From contig OY723299.1 of NCBI GenBank assembly GCA_963210315.1, forward strand, positions 1,054,001-1,118,000: DNA of 64,000 nucleotides, in the 5' to 3' direction. This document shows, one piece after another, positions 9,710 to 19,416 of this stretch. The notes under the pieces were generated by a model. The model ran no database searches, was not told the DNA's origin, and saw only the letters and a program-made list of their open reading frames with translations. The position numbers and the translations under genes are program-made. The stretch comes from Rhynchopus euleeides. Its lineage: Eukaryota; Euglenozoa; Diplonemea; Diplonemida; Diplonemidae. Every line of letters starts with the position of its first letter. Position 1 is the first letter of the stretch.

Positions 9710-12146
9710 AATCTCGAGGGTATTCTACGCGGCTCCTGGAACTCACTTCCTTCTCAGGTGTTTCTGGGCATGGGGCAACCTTGCCCAGGTGTTTCTGGAG
9801 TCCCGCCCCACATGTCGTGCGTTCTTTCGTACGGTGTATAGTGAGTTCTGGCAATAATTTTTTGCTCGGTCAGCGCAGTGCCTCCAGTCCTGTCTCAGTA
9901 GCCACACAGAAAGGGGGACCAAAAAAACTGGGGGGGGACCAAAAAGCGAGACCCCCCCCCAGATTGCGTAGTTTGTGCGTAGTGAAAAAGGGGTAAATCA
10001 GGGGCACCAAAATTGGTGACACCTTTTTTTTTTTGGTACGGGGGGCCCTCGCTACCAAGTGTGACTGAGTGAGAAAAAGTGAGAAGTCAGCCATGTTTGG
10101 CTGAAAACTGACGACTCGTGACTCACAGTGACTCGTAGCGAGGGCCCCCACGGTGAAAAAATGAAAATAGAATACGATTTTTGGAATTTTTTGAAAGATT
10201 TTGCCCGGGGAGGCGCTAATCCGAATTATCTGGCAATAGTATTTGAGTAAATTGTGTCGTGAGGATTGTGACGATGATGGGTGGGGTGTTGTGGGGGAGG
10301 GGATGCTGCTTCGAAGACTGGCAAGGGAGGGTGGGGGGTGGGGGCTGGGTTTACCGTCCAACCTATTACCATGCTGCAGCACTCCGCTACCTCTTTGGAA
10401 TCAGCCACCATTCTGTTCCGTCTTGCCCGTTTTTCATTTCCCGGTGGCGAGGTGAAGCAACCTGTTGTTCAAAAGCAATTGAAGATTGAAAAAAAAAGCA
10501 AAGGAATGGGGGTGAATCATGATGAGGCTCATCAAGAGTCACCAACTTGAACAGCAACGCCAAAAACTGGCCAAACAAGAAAGCAATTCAGGGCCTTTGC
10601 TGACCAAGAAAATCCACCATTAGTGTGTTTGCATACATTGGGCGTTATTCCGTTACCAGTAACGGTAATAACGTTATTTTTGCGTTATTTTTTGACCCCA
10701 AAAAAGGCAGCATTTCCCGGTGAATCTGACCCGAAACTCGGGTCCCTACCCCCCCTAAAAGAATTTTCTTGGGTAAAATATCACTCCAGGGGGCCACTCC
10801 GTGATGTCAAAAAATTGGAAAACGTTTTCTCCTAAAATAACGCGTTATTTTTCCGTTATTTTCATGAAAACTTGCGTTATTCGGACAATTTTGCGGGCGG
10901 ATGGTGTAGTTTTTGGTGGAGATGGCTCCAGAATACCCCCCTGGGACCATTTTTTGGATAATAACGCACGGACATGTCGAGTTTCGTGAAAAAATCATGT
11001 TTTTTGGCTTTTTCAAGGCAAATACTGCAGAAACCCCTGCAACCTTGCAGCATCCAATGTTCCTGGAGTGAAATTTGGAGTGAAAATCACTCCAAAATCA
11101 CTCAGTGTGGACGCAGAAGTGAATCCTTCAGGAATACACCCGCACACCTCACATTGGCGGTGTATAAACCACCTGATATTTTTACTCGTTACGAGCGACG
11201 AAGTAGCGCGAAGTAGCGACGTGCCCATTTTTTCCCGGTCCGTTCTAAAATAGTTACGTTCCAAAAGTCCGTTACTGGTGCTGTCAAAGACGCTTCGCAC
11301 AATATACGCACGAACTACCCAAAGTACGCTCGGGCTACGCACGAAGTACGCAGGAACTACACAATTTGAACTTTCTTGCACCCCCCAGTCATTATTTGCA
11401 CGCACTCCAGGTCCCATATTTGCACCAGTGCAAATATGAGACCTGGAGTGCAAATATGAGGAATTTCCGAGTTCGTCGTGATGTGCAAAACATGACTGGG
11501 TTGTGCAAGAAACCATCATCTGCACCCCGTATCGGCCTCAATTGCACCCTCGTGCAGGTAAAAAAAGGCCTCGGGCCTCCGGCCCTCGGACCGTTTTTTA
11601 ATTACGCACACGACCTTCGCGCGGAAAGTGTCATTCAGCCCTGCCAAACGTGCTCTACACACCACCCCCTTCATCAGGCAAGTGGGTTTGTAAGGGTGTG
11701 TGGAAGCGTCAACGCTCGGGTGCAGGAAATTTACATTTTGGTCGCAAATGGCGTTACACATGCACTATGCACAACGTGTGCACGATTTCGACAGAACTAC
11801 GCACAACCAACGCAATTTGGACCTTTCAACAACACCATTCACGGTACTTCGATTTTGGGTGGGAAAGATGGGGCAAGGAAGTGGCAAGGAAGTGGCAAAA
11901 ACTGCGAAGAAGGTCGAAAATTTTCACATTTTCATCAGAAACCATATTCAACGGATTCCAATTTTCGGGTGAAATCAAGCAGGTTGGCACAATGGCTCAT
12001 GTTCACCCAAAAATGCACCTACCAAACCTCTTTTGCTTGATTTTTGGGACGGCATGGGTGATCCAGAGGCCAAAAATCACGATTTTTTCACCAATTCCTT
12101 CGACAACGGACAGTTCCAGATTTTTTTTTAGGAGAGGGGGCCCGGT
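9710..12146. other. No recognised gene; short repeats
   Basis: The stretch contains a CGTAGTTTGTGCGTAGTGAA motif at about 9966, also present near 9046 and in variant form near 16128. An inverted pair GCGAGGGCCCCC lies near 10045 and 10140. Clustered AATAACG/CGTTATT motifs fill 10640-10970, and there is a GTGCAAATATGAGACCTGGA hairpin near 11400-11460. Open frames are short and have no family features. Confidence 0.6.
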
Positions 12147-12249
12147 GCCTGCGCGCGTCCTGTCGTACTGTGGCTGCTTGGTGGGGCTAGCGCAGCAGGT
12201 TCTACTTTTGCTTCTACGGGCTCTTAGCACTGTAACATGAACTACACAA
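12147..12249. repeat. 103-bp dispersed repeat, copy 1
   Basis: This segment (GCCTGCGCGCGTCCTG to ACTACACAA) is identical over 103 bp to 16405-16507, same orientation, while flanks differ. It includes GGGGCTAGCGCAGCAGGTTC, which resembles a tRNA A-box region, but there is no matching B box or cloverleaf. It may be a short interspersed element; no A tail or TSD was found. Confidence 0.75.
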
Positions 12250-12561
12250 ACAACAAAGCTCTAGGGCAAACAAACCGCGCACTGGCCGGGGTTGAGCTGC
12301 GTGGGGCTCCGTGCTGGCGGCATGAACAAGGGGCTGTAGGCAAGTCTACCATTCACAAGGGGCAGCCCGCTGGTGAGGGGAAAAGGGGGCGAGGTAAAGG
12401 GGGGGGAGAGGCGAAAGCGACTGACAGCGAGGGCGTGGACCGACTCCGCTGGCGCATTCACCGGAAGAAAGGGGAAGGGGGCACGGGGGTGGGGAACGGG
12501 AGGGGGGGGGGGGAGGGGCGAAAGGAAAGAGGGGGGTAGGGGGGGGGGAGCCGACCTACGG
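12250..12561. other. G-rich 3' flank of the OTU-like gene
   Basis: Mostly purine-rich sequence with G runs (12490-12550) directly downstream of the minus-strand gene's stop. No terminator or polyadenylation signal is evident to me. Confidence 0.5.
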
Positions 12562-14706
12562 CTATCTCGCTCCCCTGGCGGCCCTACTCCCCTGGCTCTG
12601 GGACCCCTGGGAACTCCGCTGCGAAGACCCCCGCGCCCCTGGCCGGCTCGCCCGCGCCCGCTTGCCTGCCCGCGCCCTCAGACGACAACAGACCACGTTG
12701 TACGCCTCCGCCTGTGAGGCCTTGTCATCCCCCAACTCGGCCCACCAAGCCTGAATGGCCCGGAGCGCCGCCTCCTGCTCCTCCTGCGGTCGGTGCACGT
12801 CGGGGCAGAACTGCTCCTCCCACTCCCCCACCGTCGTGGCCCCGTCGTCCTCATCCATCTCCTGACCACGCTGCGGCGATGCCGACTCCCGCTTCCGCTT
12901 CGGCTGCGACGACATCGAGGTGGCTGGTGCTTGCGCAGGGTTGGAGCCTTCCTCGGTGGCGGTCGGGTCGGAGCGGCCGGTGGCCGGGGCGCCGGTGGGT
13001 GCAGGAGGGGGATCACCTTCTCGTCGAGGGGGATCACCCTGGTCCTGCGGCTGCGGGACCCTCGCAGGCGGCTCCTCCGCGTCCCGAGGCCCCAGATCCA
13101 TACAGGTCTCCCCCTGCTCCACGCATTCCCCACACGCCCTGCAATCGCAACCGAAACAACGCCAGTGTTCGACTGCGGTATCCACCGCCTCTGCACAGCG
13201 GGCACAGTAAAAGCGGCGGCGCGACGGCTGGGACGGCACCTGGCACATGGGGAGGCCCTGCTCCCCCCCTGGACAGCCAGTCCGCCCCAACACCGGCGAG
13301 GGGGCGAGGGCAGACACTGCCTCCGCCAGAGGTGGGGGCACCAAAAGGGGGGTGTAGTGCTTTCCCTGATGCTTGACTCCAAGCACTCCGACGAAAGGCT
13401 TCACCCGGGGGCGGTGGACCGTGGGGGGCGCTTGATCAGATAGGACCACCACAGCCCACCCCGACCCCAGCGCAAGTCCATGTACTGCTACCTGGTCCGC
13501 CCAAGAAGCCTCGTCCCGGCTACCCTCGACTCGCATGGCCGCAGCCCAGGACTCGCTGTTCGGCTCGGCCCGAGCACAAAGGCCTGGGTCACGTAGCACC
13601 GCCTGGACGGCTAGCCTCCGCATGCCCGCCGCCGAGCCTCCCATAATGAAAGCCGCCGCATCGAAGAAGCAGTCGCCTGGTGTGAAACGGAACCCCGTGC
13701 ACTCCTGCATCCCCAAAGACCGTTGCAGCCTGGACAGACCGTCCCCTCCCCCTGGGGCCCGGCCCTCCAGCAAAGCCTTTGTCAGTGCGGTGCTCGCCGG
13801 GGGCGGGGGAGGGGGCTCCGCTTGCCCCGGCGGATGAGGGGCCACCCCTTGGTCCTCGCGTGGCAGAGGTAGTGGCGTGCAGACGCACCTGGTGTCGTCT
13901 TCGCCCAGCTCACAGCAGGTCGGGCACACCATCCTCGAGCAGTGACCACACTCCCCATGGTGCACGGCCGTGGTGAAGAGCGACGCACAGAACTGACAGC
14001 AACCCGGTGACCCCGACACATCCACGCGCCCCGGGATAACCGGGCCCTGCGGCACCTCGACCTCCACACACTTCGTGTATGTGACCTGTTCCACCACCTG
14101 GTCCGGCACCGTGACCGGCTTGAACCCCCCGTCCACGCCGCCCACAAAAAGCGCTTGGCATGGTTCACCTGGGGCCACGAGAAGAGGGGGGAGGTTGTCT
14201 CTAAAAACCACAGCGTGGACGTCGAGGGCCACCGCCACCCCACGGAGGGCCACCTGGTCCACGTCTTCGCCACCCCCGGAAGCCAGCATACGCCCCGCCC
14301 ACTCGTCGGGGTCTGAGAGGAGCAGACGGAGTGTGGGCGCTCGACGGACGCACACCACCGCCAGGCGCAGAAGCTTGTCAGCGTCGATGTCAAACCCCAG
14401 GTCACACGCCGCGGCCGTCACCGCCACCACCCACGTTGCTGGGGCCCCCTCCGCCACTGACCCACCCAGGGCGGCGACCTGTTCTGGCATCGTAAGAGCA
14501 TTACCAAGCCCCTCTGCCAGGTCCTCAATAGCCACTCGCGCCCCTCCTCGCTTGTCTCTCCACTTTTCGATGACGACAGAGGGGGACGGAGATGTCGGTG
14601 CTGCCTCTGCCCGAGGGACCGGGTCCGCCTGGGGCACAGGGCGCTCCTCATCAGGGTCAATGAACACCTCCCCCTCCCCACCCCAGTTCCAGACCACAAG
14701 GACCAC
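12562..14706 (-). CDS. Tandem OTU-like cysteine protease with two zinc-binding segments
   Basis: Open frame of 714 residues. Residues about 338-456 carry an OTU-type deubiquitinase pattern: a Gly-Asp-Cys-Phe-Phe nucleophile motif (Cys346), a Trp-Ala-Asp-Gln helix then an Ala-Val-Val-Val-Leu strand (402-422), and Lys-His-Tyr-Thr-Pro (His450). The Asp usual three residues before Cys is Pro here. Residues about 90-200 look like a second, degenerate OTU-like copy (Trp136, hydrophobic strand 161-168) without the Cys or His. Each copy is followed by a Cys/His cluster (236-276 and 501-536). The C-terminal part is Pro/Ser/Gln-rich with a basic PKRKRE stretch (possible nuclear signal). The known family role is removal of ubiquitin or related modifiers; substrate unknown. 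The frame starts at GTG with a stop just upstream; no early ATG exists, so the true 5' end may be a separate exon or ATG at residue 73. It sits inside the large inverted repeat; cargo of a mobile element is possible. Confidence 0.6.
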   Translation of the reverse strand: MVLVVWNWGGEGEVFIDPDEERPVPQADPVPRAEAAPTSPSPSVVIEKWRDKRGGARVAIEDLAEGLGNALTMPEQVAALGGSVAEGAPATWVVAVTAAACDLGFDIDADKLLRLAVVCVRRAPTLRLLLSDPDEWAGRMLASGGGEDVDQVALRGVAVALDVHAVVFRDNLPPLLVAPGEPCQALFVGGVDGGFKPVTVPDQVVEQVTYTKCVEVEVPQGPVIPGRVDVSGSPGCCQFCASLFTTAVHHGECGHCSRMVCPTCCELGEDDTRCVCTPLPLPREDQGVAPHPPGQAEPPPPPPASTALTKALLEGRAPGGGDGLSRLQRSLGMQECTGFRFTPGDCFFDAAAFIMGGSAAGMRRLAVQAVLRDPGLCARAEPNSESWAAAMRVEGSRDEASWADQVAVHGLALGSGWAVVVLSDQAPPTVHRPRVKPFVGVLGVKHQGKHYTPLLVPPPLAEAVSALAPSPVLGRTGCPGGEQGLPMCQVPSQPSRRRFYCARCAEAVDTAVEHWRCFGCDCRACGECVEQGETCMDLGPRDAEEPPARVPQPQDQGDPPRREGDPPPAPTGAPATGRSDPTATEEGSNPAQAPATSMSSQPKRKRESASPQRGQEMDEDDGATTVGEWEEQFCPDVHRPQEEQEAALRAIQAWWAELGDDKASQAEAYNVVCCRLRARAGKRARASRPGARGSSQRSSQGSQSQGSRAARGAR

Positions 14707-14879
14707 ATTTTGGGGTCAGAATTTTCTCGGTCAAAAAATTCGAAAAATCTGAAATCTCTCGGAATTTTGAGCATTTTTTGAGATTGGCATGCCCATTTTA
14801 GACCCTTTGCGTGGCTCTAAACCCAAAAATTTGCTCGAAAATGGCCTCAAATAGCCTAAAACAGCCCATTCTGGCCACC

Positions 14880-15810
14880 CCGAAAAAAAAATTCGAAAAG
14901 GGTCCCCCCAGGCGTGTATCTATTTCACGGAATGAAAATAGGAATTTGGGGAAAAAATATTTTTTTGCACTATTTTTTTGCACTTTTTTCTTTTGGATTT
15001 TATTGTGACCCTACTTGGTATTGGCAGAAAAATTTTATGTTCCCGGTCTTGGATGTGCTCAAACATTCAAAAGAACACATTTTCCGGATGCAAAAAATTT
15101 TTGCACCTGGGGGTGGAGAGGGGGGTCGGAGGGCGGTGGTGTGAGAGGCTTGCTCTCGAGCTCAAACCAACAGATGTTCACTACCGTGGCCTCCGGCGGC
15201 TGGGGGGCTCCGCCCCCCAGACCCCCCCATGCGACCTGTGCTATGATTATAGCCGCTATCTGTCAGTTGTGTTGTACTTGAGCGTATGCGACTATGGAGC
15301 CAGGCCAACAGACGTTCGCTACCGTGGCCTCCGGCGGCTGGGGGGCTCCGCCCCCCACACCCCCCTGTGGCTTGTGCCTGGTCTTGGAGCCAAGTCCTTG
15401 CGCGTACGGGGCTGTGGCATATCGGTTCCAGCACCCTCGGCTGGGCCCGAGCACTGATCTCTAAGAGACGAACCACCTTGCGAATGCGATCGGGTTTGTG
15501 GGCTTGCGGCCATGACATCTCGAAAGGGTCGTCGTGGGCCCGTGATCATGTTTCGGGTTCGACTTGGTGGGCATCCGTGGCGAGGAACCACGTGTATGTG
15601 TGCGAGGAAGCAAGGAGATACCACACCAGGAGCCACACAGCACCAGGTCGACCTGGATCTGGTCGAGCTCAGGGGGAAGGAATCACAGTCACCAAAGTGA
15701 TGTCACCACCGCCGGCCTCAACCACCAAACTGCAACCGCAGAGGTTTCGCTATTCTCACAAGGGAAGGCGCCCTGGGATGCAGCAGTGATTTGTGTGCAG
15801 CACCAAGAGG
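14880..15810. repeat. Right arm of the large inverted repeat
   Basis: This is the reverse-complement partner of the left arm (1 to about 2340). It lacks the 1.2-kb insertion and the AT-rich duplication seen on the left, so it is the simpler version. It starts about 175 bp upstream of the start side of the OTU-like gene, so that gene lies just inside this arm. Outside the arm (15811-16400) sequence is AT-rich with short palindromes and no gene. Confidence 0.85.
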
Positions 15811-16404
15811 CACTGACCGCCTTGAACAGAGAGGTAGTGTACAGGTGGCGAGCAGTGGGAGGGCGTGCTGTGTCCTTCCACTTCCCCATCTACCTCCATT
15901 CGTTCACCGTTGTTGATAGCGATTTTTTCGCCATTTTTTCGAATCGTATGCATCGGTCAGGCAGAGTGAATCAAAATAGCGCAAAAATCACACCAAAATC
16001 TGTGTCTGAGGCACAGAAATCGTGCAAAAAAGCACCCAAAAAAAGTGCAAAAAAACCAAAATAGGATTTCGAAAATCGGCCAAAATACCCCCAAAATAGA
16101 GCCACACCTGTTACGAGGCCATATTGCGTAGTTCGTGCGTACTTGTGCGTAGTTCGTGCGCACATCATGCGAAGCACTTTCAGCAACACCATTCGTATTG
16201 TGTTATTTTGACCCTCCAACCCCAAAAGTGGTCCCAAAATGACGATCTGCAACTGGCAGCGACTGTAACACCCCTAGTACATGCCATTTTTATCACTGCG
16301 AACGATTTTTTGTCATTTTGGGGTCAGTTTCCTTAGGGTTTTGCTGGAGAGAAGGCCAAAAAGTGACAAAAAATTGTTCGCACATCACCAGAAATCGTTC
16401 ACAG

Positions 16405-16507
16405 GCCTGCGCGCGTCCTGTCGTACTGTGGCTGCTTGGTGGGGCTAGCGCAGCAGGTTCTACTTTTGCTTCTACGGGCTCTTAGCACTGTAACATGAAC
16501 TACACAA
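16405..16507. repeat. 103-bp dispersed repeat, copy 2
   Basis: Identical to 12147-12249. It lies outside the right inverted-repeat arm, so the two copies are independent of that inversion. Confidence 0.75.
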
Positions 16508-16855
16508 CACAGGCCAGTTAGACCCCCAAAACATGTTTTTTTGGGCTCTGGGACATGTCAAAAATCGTTCACACCCCAAAAAAATGCCGCCCGGGGGGTA
16601 TTTCTGGCTATTTCGTCAGGTGTGAACGATTATTTTGGCGTTTGGTGACTGTTCCGCGACATTTTCATGACCACCCCCGACTGGGTGCCTGTCGCGTTGC
16701 ACAGAATAGCGTAGCAGACCGGAAATGTGTCGGACTTTTCAGAGCCTTGCCATAATCGTTCACACCGAAAGAATGCCAACCATTTCACGATTTGTTGCGT
16801 GATTTGTGACTGTTCCAGCGCTTTTTCATGACCCCCCCGGTTAGGTGCTGTCCGT
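16508..16855. other. No gene seen; AATCGTTCACA repeats
   Basis: Short motif AATCGTTCACA recurs at about 16388, 16564 and 16750, with a reversed TGTGAACGATT at about 16620. Otherwise nothing is recognisable. Confidence 0.5.
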
Positions 16856-16859
16856 TGCC

Positions 16860-17335
16860 CGTTTGGACTCGAGGTTGACGCAGTTGTTTGCAGTATGAAG
16901 TCTAGTACATGCCCGTTTGGGCACTGAATGCTGTTCGTTTGCCGTCGTGATGCAGTACGAAGTCCAGTACATGCCGGTTTGAAACCCAGATGCTGCCCGT
17001 TCGCGGCTGTTGTGATGCAGGATGAGGTCTAGTACATGCTCGTTTGAACTCTGAATGCTGTCCGTTTGCGGCAGAATGAAGTCTAGTACATGCCCGTTTG
17101 CGGAAGGCACGGGGTTAGTACATGCCCGTTTCGACTCCATGTTGTGCCGGATGAAGTCTAGTACATGCCCGTTTGTACTCTGAATGCTGCCCGTTTGCTC
17201 GAGGCAAAGGGCGAGGACATGCAGGTTTGCGCTCGGAATTGCGAAGTTGTGGAACAGAATGAAGTCCAGTACATGCCCGTTTGAACTCGAGATGCTGCCC
17301 GTTTGGTACAGAATGAAGTCTAGTACATGCGCGAT
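16860..17335. repeat. Degenerate tandem repeat (GTACATGCCCGTTTG)
   Basis: About ten copies of GAAGTCTAGTACATGCCCG-type units alternate with GATGCTGCCCGTTTG, spacing about 40-60 bp. Minus-strand frames across it repeat a HVLDFIL-like motif because of the repeat; I do not call them genes. Confidence 0.8.
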
Positions 17336-17463
17336 TGGAGGTTCGACGTGGGCTGGGCTGGGTGTGGGTCGGCACCTCGTTTTCTGACAAGGCCACACAG
17401 GGTAATTAAAGCTTCATTTTTTTTCTGCTGAAAATAGCTGAAGTGTCCCTCTGCTACTGAATA

Positions 17464-17770
17464 GGTCTGTGACATGCCGAATTTGTCCGAATTGGTAGCG
17501 AATAGGTCCGAATAGGTCTGTAACATGCCGAATTGGTCCGAATTGGTAGTGAATAGGTCCGAATAGGTCCGGAACAGGCCGAATTGGTCCGAACTGGTAG
17601 CGAATAGGTCTGAATAGGTCTGTGACATGCCGAATTGGTCCGAACTGGTAGCGAATAGGTCTGAATAGGTCTGTGACATGCCGAATTGGTCCGAATTGGT
17701 AGCGAATAGGTCCGAATAGGTCTGTAACATGCCGAATTGGTTCGAATTGGTAGCGAATAGGTCCGAATTC
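17464..17770. repeat. 51-bp minisatellite, six copies
   Basis: The unit of 51 bp contains GACATGCCGAATTGGTCCG and GGTAGCGAATAGGTC. Since 51 is divisible by 3, all three minus-strand frames stay open through the array; the frame with the cleanest 17-residue repeat reads SDLFATNSDQFGMSQTY. It is followed at 17771-17815 by a C-rich tract. Confidence 0.9.
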
Positions 17771-17819
17771 CCCCCCGCGCCCCCCCGAGTCCCCCCGCGC
17801 CCCCGCGCCCCCCTGGCCG

Positions 17820-19416
17820 TGTCCGACCCCCTGCGTCCGCCGCCCTCGCCCACGAGCATACCTTCCTGCCGGGCCGTCGGACATGCCTGTTTCGTTTCCA
17901 GCTTCTGTATGTCAGCATATGGTACATGATCACGTGTCTCGAGGTGGACTTGGTTTGCTGCACGTGTCTGTTCGCAGCAACAGCTGCTGCACTACGACGT
18001 GGTGACGCCAGCTGGTCCCCGTTTTGCCCCTCGCCGGCAGGCTAGCCTTGAGGATTCTGGGCTGGGAGCGTTGTGTCTCGGTTAGGTTCCCTGCTGAGAA
18101 GTGTCGACCACTTTTTCTTCGAAAATCGCATTGTCTCCAAGTATTTTTTGTTGCTTTTTGATCCCTACCAATTTTGCTGAACGGTCCCTCCTCTACCCAA
18201 AGTTGTCTCTGATCCCGATTGTTTTTGCTCGTGACCACACACCACGTCTCTCCCGTCTCTGTCAACATGTATTTTGCCACACCCCTGCCCGTCAGCCAAG
18301 CCATTCACTGCCTAGTCTCGTGATTGCGGGTCGGGGTGATGGCCCTTGTGCCCTTGTGAACCCCTGTGTGCCCTGTTTGGGACCCCATGTGGGGTGATAG
18401 AGAGGTGGTGAAGTGCCCCCCTGGACCCCCAGACCCCGAGAAACACCGAAAAATGGCAGTCTCGATGTGTGGTGGGGTCCGATTCCCCGTTTTTTCGGCC
18501 GAAATCGGACCAAATAATTTCGGAGACACAATTTTCTTAGGGATCTCTGTTAGCTACGCACCTGCTACCCCTATGATGTTCTCAAGAAAACTTTTGCGGA
18601 CATGGAGACCTCGGTGCCGACAGTGGATACATAAAACACCATCCCCTGCCCCCCCACCCACATCCCATTCTGTTCCTGCGTTCTGTTCGTCTTCGTCGAT
18701 ATCTGTCGTTTATGTTCCGTTTTATTTTATCCTGCTTTCAACTACGATCAGTTCTGGCATTCTGTGTAAGCCAAATCCTCAAATACAGTCCACACCCAAG
18801 CGGCATCCGCCTGTGGAGGCGGATGAAAGGTATCCCTCATTTAGGATTTGGATTATGAAAGGGAAGATGTGATGATGCCCGCCTCCGCCCCCCCCCCCCT
18901 CCCATCCCCATCCCCATCCACATGTGCTGTCAACCCGCGCCACACATTTGCAATCACCCACACCCCCCTCAGATCACACCGCCACTACAAAAGAATGCGC
19001 CAAGCCGTGTTAAACCCCATTCTCTGCTCCCAAGGCAGGGCAGCCGTCATGGTGACATGACGGCTGAGTGGTGAGGGGCACAACAGAAAAATATCAACCC
19101 CTCCCCTCCATGTGTGATGATTGTATGACCAGCAGATGCAGAAAAATGTATTTTTTGGCATTGTCGGTGTGTGCGGGGTCCAGGAGCGTGTTTTTTTGAG
19201 CCAAATTGACCAAAATAATTTCTGTCACACTTTTTTTGTGAGGGATGGCTGGAGGTAGGCCCCCTCTACATACTATGATGTATGCAGATCCCCCTGGCAA
19301 TCTTTAACTGGCGTCCTGCGAGATACAAAGTTTGCCTGCCGCGACGCAAATCCACAATCCCACTGGCAGGCTGACACACCCGCCCTGACGGCACTGACAC
19401 CCACTGCCCGGGTGCA
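17820..19416. other. No gene recognised; contains second copy of the 130-bp repeat
   Basis: 17.8-19.1 kb is low-copy sequence without recognisable coding. A CCCCATCC-rich tract is at 18888-18920 and a short GTCATGGTGACATGACGGC hairpin at 19046-19068. The 19137-19268 segment is copy 2 of the repeat at 3220-3350. The 5' flank of the next gene (19270-19416) shows no recognisable core promoter element. Confidence 0.5.

Noticed and set aside
12147-12249. tRNA gene
   Set aside because: Only an A-box-like stretch is present; there is no B box, anticodon arm or acceptor pairing.
15286-15789. Protein gene in the right arm (mirror of 106-609)
   Set aside because: The frame is carried by the repeat in both arms, changes by indels between them, and has no protein-family features.
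1-15810. Polinton-type or other virus-derived element
   Set aside because: The inverted arms and a cysteine-protease-like gene invited the idea, but no DNA polymerase, integrase, packaging ATPase or capsid-like frame is visible.
17320-17963. Repeat-protein genes on the minus strand
   Set aside because: Three overlapping frames are open only because the minisatellite unit is 51 bp and stop-free.
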